Part shown: in pieces, positions 1 to 4,190 of the stretch
How positions within the stretch are numbered: the first letter of the stretch is position 1
How the letters are laid out: every line of letters starts with the position of its first letter
Assembly (NCBI GenBank): GCA_905215595.1
Contig: CAJMQZ010000129.1
Span: forward strand, 1 to 5,117
Direction of reading: 5' to 3'
Source of the DNA: an uncultured bacterium
Lineage (GTDB): Bacteria; Bacillota; Clostridia; Oscillospirales; Ruminococcaceae
Length of the DNA: 5,117 nucleotides
Program-made: the position numbers and the translations under genes
Notes under the pieces: generated by a model
What the model was told of the DNA's origin: nothing
Seen by the model: only the letters and a program-made list of their open reading frames with translations
The model's database searches: none

Positions 1-359
1 ATTTTGCGCTGGGCCGGGGCTCCGGCAAAATGGGTTTTAGGGTGTCCCTGAATCATAACCCCGCGTGAAAACGCGGGGTTTGCATGTCGCTCAAATATCA
101 TGAGCGTACTCTTCCCTTTGAGATACCCCATGAAATCTGCTACGGCAAGTTTGGGCGGTATCGACACAAGCATATGGATATGATCTGGCATCGCATGGGC
201 TTCTATAATTTCAACATGCTTGTAATCGCATAGTGTCCTTAGTATTTTTCCAATATCTTTTCTTAGCTTTCCGTATATCACTTTCCTGCGATATTTCGGT
301 ACTAGCACTATGTGATATTTGCAATTCCAGCTCGTATGTGATAAACTTTTCTCGTCCAT
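1..359 (-). pseudogene. tnpA: IS200/IS605-family transposase TnpA, 3'-truncated
   Basis: The minus-strand reading frame opens at ATG (357-359) and stays open to the window edge (119 codons). An AAAAGGAGG ribosome site (369-377) lies 9 bases upstream. The protein begins MDEKSLSHTSWNCKYHIVLV and carries the HUH metal-binding motif PDHIHMLVSIPPK (His60, His62), followed by YLKGKST and FERHAN. These are hallmarks of the small single-strand Y1 transposases of the IS200/IS605 family, which cut and rejoin DNA at subterminal hairpins. Family resemblance stops at residue 94, exactly where a 10-bp hairpin (57-80) starts. Residues 95-119 contain no tyrosine and do not look like the expected segment with the catalytic Tyr (a YYVSTVG-like motif). 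The gene has therefore probably lost its catalytic nucleophile by internal deletion and cannot transpose by itself. Whether a stop codon follows lies outside the window. The family call is certain; the pseudogene call is an inference from the missing C-terminus. Confidence 0.85.
57..80. repeat. Perfect 10-bp hairpin, probable IS right-end structure
   Basis: AACCCCGCGT (57-66), a GAAA loop (67-70) and ACGCGGGGTT (71-80) form a perfect 10-bp stem. On the plus strand the loop is a GNRA tetraloop. The hairpin sits at the exact point where similarity to TnpA ends. Known members of the IS200/IS605 family carry subterminal hairpins at both ends that TnpA recognises, so a right-end role is plausible. 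It could alternatively be an unrelated terminator or a genome-wide repeat. Confidence 0.6.
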
Positions 360-365
360 ATGGAT

Positions 366-430
366 GAACCTCCTTTTGCTTTAAGTATGCGGTTGGCGTT
401 ACCCGCTTCTATTATAGCAAAAGGAGGTTC
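366..430 (-). promoter_or_regulatory. 15-bp inverted repeat able to sequester the tnpA ribosome site
   Basis: GAACCTCCTTTTGCT (366-380) and AGCAAAAGGAGGTTC (416-430) are perfect complements. On the minus-strand RNA the 3' arm contains the tnpA Shine-Dalgarno sequence, so a transcript entering from upstream would fold it into a 15-bp stem, extended by 3 more pairs after one mismatch. A transcript from the internal -10 box (411-416) would start after the 5' arm and leave the ribosome site free. IS10 and IS50 use this logic to avoid activation by read-through transcription, and IS200 also hides its ribosome site. The structure is seen directly; the function is inferred. Confidence 0.7.
411..419 (-). 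promoter_or_regulatory. Extended -10 promoter element for tnpA
   Basis: On the minus strand TGCTATAAT is a perfect -10 hexamer (411-416) with an upstream TG extension. The predicted start is near 404, about 45 bases ahead of the tnpA ATG. No convincing -35 hexamer is present at 16-18 bases, which is common for extended -10 promoters. Confidence 0.5.
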
Positions 431-465
431 TTTTTCTACCGTATCAACGCTACGGCTCTATTCCT

Positions 466-492
466 CCACAAGCTTAGCTTGTGGTTTTTCTT
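466..492 (+). terminator. Hairpin plus T-run, terminator-like on the plus strand
   Basis: CCACAAGC (466-473), loop TTA and GCTTGTGG (477-484) form a perfect 8-bp stem followed by TTTTTCTT. This has the form of an intrinsic terminator reading left to right. No intact plus-strand gene lies upstream, so it may instead be a left-end hairpin of the insertion sequence. Confidence 0.5.
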
Positions 493-498
493 ATGAAG

Positions 499-530
499 CA
501 AAAGAGCGTCAGCACGTTTGCTGGCGCTCT
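499..530 (-). terminator. 12-bp hairpin, candidate terminator of the ferredoxin-hcp operon
   Basis: AGAGCGTCAGCA (503-514), loop CGTT and TGCTGGCGCTCT (519-530) form a 12-bp stem with one T/G position. On the minus strand it is followed by TTTGCTT, a short T-tract. It is the first strong hairpin after the end of hcp, about 250 bases downstream, so it could end that transcript. The T-run is poor, and an association with the insertion sequence is possible. Confidence 0.4.
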
Positions 531-570
531 AATAGCAAAGGTTTATTGTTTTGTGATATAAGGAATGTTG

Positions 571-734
571 TCAGTGTATGGCATTCAGAATGTCAATGGC
601 ATCTTTCTCCTGCCCCGGTGTGAACTGGCTCAGCTTTCTGCTCAGTTCGTCATCTGCCACATGGGATGCGGATGAAACGAAATCCCGGATAAGCACAACC
701 ACTCATTGTCCTGAAACCAGATGCCATCATCCAT
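571..734 (-). pseudogene. Frameshifted small coding remnant, function unknown
   Basis: Two minus-strand frames join into one plausible protein. From ATG at 734 one frame reads MDDGIWFQDNEW. Near 699-701 the sense continues in the next frame as VVLIRDFVSSASHVADDEL and ends in DAIDILNAIH with a TGA at 571-573. Restoring one G at about 699-701 would give a 54-residue protein. The stretch directly upstream (735-782) is in the first frame but is interrupted by TAA just before the ATG, and there is no good ribosome site, so the N-terminus may also be lost. I do not recognise the family. The alternative is that the second half is a small independent ORF (571-702, GTG start). The acidic, helical composition of its C-terminus argues for former coding use. 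Confidence 0.35.
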
Positions 735-778
735 TTAGTCGATTGTTGTTTCAACTGTACTTCTCGCAGAACTCCCAA

Positions 779-2374
779 TCATTTCAACAATGCTTTCAAA
801 TCTTCTTCCGGCGTTGTAATCGGCGCGATGCCATAGTTTTTCACCAAGAAATCAAGGACGTTCGGCGAAATAAATGCCGGCAGCGTGGGGCCAAGGCGGA
901 TATTCTTAATGCCCAGATACAGCAGCGTCAGCAAAATGCACACGGCCTTCTGCTCGTACCATGATAACACCATGGACAGCGGCAGGTCATTCACACCACA
1001 GCCGAAAGCATCCGCAAGGGCAACAGCGATCTGGATGGCGCTGTAAGCATCATTACACTGTCCGACATCCATCAGGCGGGGCAGACCGTTGATGGTGCCA
1101 AGGTCAAGGTCGTTGAAGCGGTATTTGCCGCAGGCAAGGGTCAGCACTACGGTATCGGCAGGTGTCTGCTTTACAAATTCCGTGTAGTAGTTGCGGCCGG
1201 GGCGTGCGCCGTCACAGCCGGCAACCAGAAAGAAGTGCCGGATCGCGCCGGACTTGACCGCCTCGATGACCTGATCTGCCACGCCAAGCACCGTGCCACG
1301 GGCAAAGCCAGTCGTGACGGTGCTGCCGCCATTGATTCCGGTGAAGGGCTTGTCCTCGGAGTAGCCGCCCAGCTCCAAAGCCTTTTCGATGACCGGGGTG
1401 AAGTCTTTGTCCTCTCCGATGTGCGTCATTTCGGGGTAAGATACCACCGACGTGGTGAACACCCGGTCGGCATAGCTTGCTTTGGGCGGCATCAGACAGT
1501 TGGTGGTGAACAGCACCGGTGCGGGAAGATCCGCAAACTCCTTCTGCTGATTCTGCCATGCCGTGCCGAAATTGCCCTTGAGATGGGAATACTTTTTCAG
1601 TTCAGGATAACCGTGAGCGGGGAGCATTTCACCATGGGTGTAGATGTTGATGCCTTTGCCCTCAGTCTGCTCCAGCAGCAACTTCAGGTCGTGGAGGTCA
1701 TGGCCGGAAACGACGATGAACGGTCCCTTTTCCACGGTCAGCGGAACGGTAACAGGCACGGGCGTTCCGTAGCTTTCGGTGTTGGCCTTATCCAGAAGCG
1801 CCATGCACTTGAGGTTTTTTTCGCCAACCTCCATTACGATAGGCAGCAGTTCTTCCATGCCCCAGTCCTCGCCAATGGCGAAGAGCGCCTTGGCAAAGAA
1901 GTGGTTCACTTCATCATCGGTATACCCCAAGACCATAGCGTGATGCGCATAAGCCGCCATACCGCGCACGCCAAAGAGAATGAGGGACTTCAGGCTTCGG
2001 ATATCCTCATCTGCGTTCCAAAGCAGGTCCATATTGTAGTCACTGGTGCGTCCGCAAGGGGCAGCACAGCTCGAGCAGTCTGGCACCAGCTGTGCTTTTT
2101 CGGCGTGTACCCGGCCGATCAGCTCCCGAATCGTCTTTTCATTGAAGTTCACATTGGTGACCGTGGTAAAAAGTCCCTCGATCATCAGACACCAGACCTC
2201 CGGCGTCGCCTGTATCCCGCCGTCCGTGGCTCTGGCCAGCCCAACCAGAGCGCCGGTCAGCTCATCCTGAAGCTGTGCAACATCGGCAGGCTTGCCGCAT
2301 ACTCCCGCTTTTCCGGTGCAGCCGGAGCAGGCTGCCGTCTGCTCGCATTGAAAGCAAAACATTTTACGTTCCAT
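779..2374 (-). CDS. hcp: Hybrid cluster protein (hydroxylamine reductase), Hcp
   Basis: This 531-residue cytoplasmic iron-sulfur enzyme reduces hydroxylamine to ammonia in vitro and is tied to NO and nitrosative stress defence in anaerobes. The N-terminal cluster cysteines are Cys7, Cys10, Cys19 and Cys26 (CFQC...CTGKAGVC). All expected hybrid-cluster ligands are visible: His225 (SGHDLHD), Glu249 (HGEMLPA), Cys293 (TTNCLMPP), Cys387 (AGCDGARPG, the persulfide position), Cys415 (LACGKYRF), Cys440 (VGQCNDAY), Glu474 and Lys476 (WYEQKA). Their spacings match those known for Desulfovibrio Hcp almost residue for residue, so the enzyme should be active. The start chosen is MERKMFC; Met5, directly before the first Cys motif, is an alternative. 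The ribosome site is a modest GA-rich run. It lies 20 bases downstream of the ferredoxin-like gene and is surely cotranscribed with it. No Hcr-type NADH reductase is present, so electrons probably come from the ferredoxin partner. Confidence 0.98.
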   Translation of the reverse strand: MERKMFCFQCEQTAACSGCTGKAGVCGKPADVAQLQDELTGALVGLARATDGGIQATPEVWCLMIEGLFTTVTNVNFNEKTIRELIGRVHAEKAQLVPDCSSCAAPCGRTSDYNMDLLWNADEDIRSLKSLILFGVRGMAAYAHHAMVLGYTDDEVNHFFAKALFAIGEDWGMEELLPIVMEVGEKNLKCMALLDKANTESYGTPVPVTVPLTVEKGPFIVVSGHDLHDLKLLLEQTEGKGINIYTHGEMLPAHGYPELKKYSHLKGNFGTAWQNQQKEFADLPAPVLFTTNCLMPPKASYADRVFTTSVVSYPEMTHIGEDKDFTPVIEKALELGGYSEDKPFTGINGGSTVTTGFARGTVLGVADQVIEAVKSGAIRHFFLVAGCDGARPGRNYYTEFVKQTPADTVVLTLACGKYRFNDLDLGTINGLPRLMDVGQCNDAYSAIQIAVALADAFGCGVNDLPLSMVLSWYEQKAVCILLTLLYLGIKNIRLGPTLPAFISPNVLDFLVKNYGIAPITTPEEDLKALLK

Positions 2375-2394
2375 CTTGAGTCTCTCTCTTTCGT

Positions 2395-3114
2395 TTAATC
2401 CAGAATTTTTCCGTCAATGGAGATGGTGACCACCTGCCACGGAATGAACTTTCCGCTGGTCTGCAGTGCCTTTTTTGCCGCCATCTCCAGGCCGCCGCAG
2501 CAGGGCACCTCCATGCGGAGGATGGTCACGCTCTGGATGTCGTTGCTGCGCAGGATCTCGGTCAGCTTTTCGCTGTAATCCACAGCATCCAGCTTCGGGC
2601 AGCCGATGAGGGTCACCTTGCCGCGCATAAATTCCTGATGGAAATTGGCGTAGGCATAGGCCGTGCAGTCCGCTGCAATCAGCAGCTTTGCGCCTGCAAA
2701 GTAGGGCGCATGGACAGGTGCCAGCTTGATCTGCACCGGCCAGTTGCGCAGACGGGAAACTGGCTGCACGGGGGCAGAAGCTGCGCTTTCGGCAGCCTCC
2801 GGCTGTTCCAGCATCCGCATCCGGGAGCCGGGGCAGCCGCCCTCGTGGAGGTGCTTCATCTTTTCCTGCAGTTCCTTTTTCTTTTTGTTTTCCTGCACCG
2901 CCGCCTCGTCGTAGGCAGGGGCTTCCCGCTCTTCAAAGGTGATGGCACCGGTGGGGCAGCCCGGCAGGCAGTCGCCAAAGCCATCGCAGAAATTTTCCCG
3001 CACCAGCTTTGCCTTGCCGTTGATAATATCGATGGCTCCCTCGTGGCAGGCGGTCGCACACAGCCCGCAGCCGTTGCATTTTTCTTCGTCAATATGGATG
3101 ATCTTCCGAATCAT
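2395..3114 (-). CDS. Hcp-associated 4Fe-4S ferredoxin-like protein
   Basis: This 239-residue soluble protein is the first gene of the hcp operon and probably passes electrons to Hcp. The N-terminal third is a bacterial-type ferredoxin fold. The first motif is complete (Cys13, Cys16, Cys19, Cys23 in CNGCGLCATAC). The second reads CDGFGDCLPGC, with Cys43, Cys49 and Cys53 but Phe46 where the middle cysteine is expected. The second cluster may therefore be a 3Fe-4S centre, use another ligand such as Cys94 (GGCPGSRM), or be lost. A Lys/Glu-rich helical linker (about 66-92) and a low-complexity Ala/Pro segment (105-120) lead to a C-terminal domain with Cys150 (ADCTAYAY), Cys172 (IGCPKLD) and Cys205-Cys206 (VPCCGG), which may bind another metal or redox group. 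The start is supported by AGGAGAG (3122-3128). The protein is much longer than a simple ferredoxin. The coupling to Hcp is inferred from the operon. Confidence 0.92.
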   Translation of the reverse strand: MIRKIIHIDEEKCNGCGLCATACHEGAIDIINGKAKLVRENFCDGFGDCLPGCPTGAITFEEREAPAYDEAAVQENKKKKELQEKMKHLHEGGCPGSRMRMLEQPEAAESAASAPVQPVSRLRNWPVQIKLAPVHAPYFAGAKLLIAADCTAYAYANFHQEFMRGKVTLIGCPKLDAVDYSEKLTEILRSNDIQSVTILRMEVPCCGGLEMAAKKALQTSGKFIPWQVVTISIDGKILD

Positions 3115-3142
3115 ATCTATACTCTCCTGTTGTGGGTGTTTT

Positions 3143-3171
3143 TTGCATTTGCAGGTTTATTATAGTATACT
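3143..3171 (+). promoter_or_regulatory. Promoter of the Crp/Fnr-family regulator gene
   Basis: TTGCAT (3143-3148) and TATACT (3166-3171) are separated by 17 bases on the plus strand, giving a predicted start near 3178 and a leader of about 36 bases. The element is interleaved with the opposing promoter of the hcp operon, so the two promoters probably compete for polymerase. Confidence 0.5.
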
Positions 3172-3187
3172 AAAGCCATCTTGTCTG
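3159..3187 (-). promoter_or_regulatory. Promoter of the ferredoxin-hcp operon
   Basis: On the minus strand there is a perfect TATAAT (3159-3164) and a CAGACA -35 hexamer (3182-3187, 4 of 6 matches to TTGACA), separated by 17 bases. The predicted start is near 3152, giving a leader of about 37 bases. The mediocre -35 fits an activator-dependent promoter. Confidence 0.6.
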
Positions 3188-3201
3188 TTTGAATTCCAAC
3201 A
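3186..3201. promoter_or_regulatory. Candidate operator for the Crp/Fnr-family regulator
   Basis: TGTTTGAATTCCAACA is a 16-bp dyad with 7 of 8 symmetrical pairs. Its centre (3193.5) lies about 41.5 bases upstream of the start predicted for the ferredoxin-hcp promoter and abuts that promoter's -35, the textbook position for class II activation by Crp/Fnr proteins. It also covers about +9 to +24 of the regulator gene's own transcript, where binding would repress. It resembles but does not equal the FNR or CRP consensus. The assignment is an inference from position and symmetry. Confidence 0.45.
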
Positions 3202-3213
3202 AGGAGAGTCTTT

Positions 3214-3879
3214 ATGCAAAAATATCTGCCTGTTCTGCGGAGCTGCCCCTTCTTTACCGGGCTTACCGATGATGAGATTCTGTCCATCCTGCACTGCGTC
3301 AGTGCAGCGAAGATCACCCGCCCCCGGGGCTCCTATATTTTCCGTGCCGGAGATTCCACAGAGGTCATGGGGCTCATGCTGTCCGGCTCTACCCTTGTGA
3401 TCCAGGAGGATCTTTGGGGACACCGCAATATCCTGTCCAAGTGCAGCACCGGGGACTTTTTCGGGGAGCCTTACGCCGCCACCCCCGGTGCCATCCTGAA
3501 CATCAGCGTGGTGGCAGAGGAGGATTGCGAGATCCTGCTGCTGAACGTCAAGCGGCTGCTCACCTCCTGCCCCACCGCCTGCGACCATCACCAGAAGCTC
3601 ATCCGCAATCTGGTCAGCGTTCTGGCAAACAAAATACTGCTTTTTAACGATAAGATCACCCATGTCAGCAAGCGCACCACCCGGGAAAAGCTGCTGTCCT
3701 ACCTGTCTGCCGAGTCCATCCGGCAGGCGTCCCTCTCTTTTGATATTCCCTTTGACCGTCAGCAGCTGGCGGATTTTCTCTGCGTGGAGCGTGCCGCCAT
3801 GTCGGTGGAGCTTTCCAAACTGCAAAAGGAAGGACTGTTGGTCACCAAACGGAATCATTTTGAGCTGTCGACTCGTTGA
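3214..3879 (+). CDS. Crp/Fnr-family transcriptional regulator, probable regulator of hcp
   Basis: This 221-residue DNA-binding protein has an N-terminal cyclic-nucleotide-binding-type beta-roll (about 8-115, with PRGSYIFRAGD and the cassette region GDFFGEP), a long dimerisation helix (about 118-148), and a C-terminal Crp-type winged helix. In that domain DRQQLADFLCVERAAMSVEL (181-200) includes the helix-turn-helix. The phosphate-binding Arg-Ser/Thr-Ala signature of cAMP-binding members is absent, so cAMP is an unlikely ligand. There is also no FNR-type N-terminal cysteine cluster; the cysteines (11, 28, 77, 105, 119, 123, 190) are scattered. Regulators in this position next to hcp (HcpR type) sense NO, in studied cases through haem. 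The start is fixed by AGGAG (3202-3206), 7 bases before ATG. The gene is divergent from the ferredoxin-hcp operon and shares its promoter region, which suggests control of that operon and of itself. The family is certain; the target and signal are inferred. Confidence 0.95.
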   Translation: MQKYLPVLRSCPFFTGLTDDEILSILHCVSAAKITRPRGSYIFRAGDSTEVMGLMLSGSTLVIQEDLWGHRNILSKCSTGDFFGEPYAATPGAILNISVVAEEDCEILLLNVKRLLTSCPTACDHHQKLIRNLVSVLANKILLFNDKITHVSKRTTREKLLSYLSAESIRQASLSFDIPFDRQQLADFLCVERAAMSVELSKLQKEGLLVTKRNHFELSTR

Positions 3880-3890
3880 CCGTTCCCTAC

Positions 3891-3919
3891 ACTGCCCGCA
3901 GGTGTTTTCACCGGGCAGT
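3891..3919 (+). terminator. Hairpin after the Crp/Fnr-family gene
   Basis: ACTGCCC (3891-3897) pairs with GGGCAGT (3913-3919), and GGTG (3901-3904) with CACC (3909-3912) around a TTTT loop, leaving a three-base bulge. It begins 12 bases after the regulator's stop codon, so it probably marks the transcript end, but only a weak pyrimidine tract (TCTCCCCT) follows. Confidence 0.45.
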
Positions 3920-3934
3920 TCTCCCCTGTCAGGA

Positions 3935-4127
3935 TGTTCGGGCATATCTGCCGGATACGGCCTTTCATATTACCCGGTGTTGAATCGATACAAGGGCATC
4001 CGCAGCGGCAAGATCACCAGCGTGCCCTTTGTCAACGACTGCGGCAGCGGCGATTTCTGCCTGTTTTCCTCCAAACGTGCCTGCCGCCAACGCCCGGGAG
4101 TTTCTGGCCGAGGTGGAGGGGCTGTAA
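3935..4127 (+). pseudogene. 3' remnant of an unidentified gene, frameshifted
   Basis: After the regulator's hairpin a plus-strand frame reads GYGLSYYPVLNRYKGIRSGK and then TSVPFVNDCGSGDFCLFSS. It then loses sense, while the next frame continues as NVPAANAREFLAEVEGL and ends at TAA (4125-4127). Removing one A from AAA at 4073-4075 joins the two into a continuous, protein-like C-terminus of about 60 residues. There is no start codon or ribosome site for the first part, so the 5' end is missing and its left limit is approximate. A terminator-like hairpin directly follows the TAA, as expected for a true gene end. I do not recognise the family. A sequencing error could produce the frameshift, but it would not explain the missing start. 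Confidence 0.4.
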
Positions 4128-4130
4128 GGG

Positions 4131-4168
4131 ACCTTGCCCCGCCCCGCAGGGTGCTTTATTATTTTATA
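4131..4168 (+). terminator. Terminator-like hairpin after the plus-strand remnant
   Basis: ACCTTGC (4131-4137) pairs with GCAGGGT (4146-4152), with one T/G pair, around a CCCGCCCC loop. It is followed by a T/A-rich tail (GCTTTATTATTTTATA). It starts 3 bases after the TAA of the remnant and separates it from the convergent kinase gene. Confidence 0.5.
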
Positions 4169-4172
4169 CTTC

Positions 4173-4190
4173 TGACCGGCGTTCGGGTCA
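4173..4190 (-). terminator. Short hairpin overlapping the kinase stop codon
   Basis: TGACC (4173-4177) and GGTCA (4186-4190) form a 5-bp stem that includes the kinase TGA. The minus strand downstream is A-rich rather than T-rich, so this is at best a weak terminator or a stabilising 3' structure. The stronger hairpin at 4131-4152 could also act on this strand. Confidence 0.25.

Larger units (their letters stand above)
57..490 (-). mobile_element. Decayed IS200/IS605-type insertion sequence, approximate limits
   Basis: This stretch holds the truncated tnpA, a perfect 10-bp hairpin at its 3' side (57-80), and a structured 5' region with an extended -10 box and a 15-bp inverted repeat (366-430). 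That layout fits an IS200-type element with left-end regulatory structures and a right-end hairpin. The hairpin directly abuts codon 94 of tnpA, so the piece may be an internally deleted copy whose right end is still present. IS200/IS605 elements make no target duplication and have no terminal inverted repeats, so the boundaries cannot be read from one copy. The 5' limit (somewhere in 430-500) is a guess. The stretch is more AT-rich than the flanking genes. Confidence 0.55.

Noticed and set aside
1..31. ATTTTGC/GCAAAAT arms enclosing a GCCGG/CCGGC stem at the window edge
   Set aside because: The two stems share bases and cannot both form fully, and the flanking context is cut off, so no function can be argued.
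578..964. Plus-strand open frame across the hcp 3' end
   Set aside because: It covers the antisense of the conserved Hcp C-terminus and of the frameshifted remnant, with no ribosome site and no family resemblance.
1235..2398. Long plus-strand open frame opposite hcp (387 codons)
   Set aside because: It is antisense to a gene with every Hcp ligand in place. Its translation has no recognisable domain, and the open frame is explained by codon bias of the GC-rich gene.
2638..3165. Plus-strand open frame opposite the ferredoxin-like gene
   Set aside because: It is antisense to conserved cysteine motifs, and its Phe/Leu-rich stretch is simply the complement of the Lys/Glu-rich linker.
3160..3945. 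Long minus-strand open frame opposite the Crp/Fnr gene (261 codons)
   Set aside because: It overlaps the regulator and its promoter region completely, has no ribosome site and is rich in low-information residues; it is a shadow frame.
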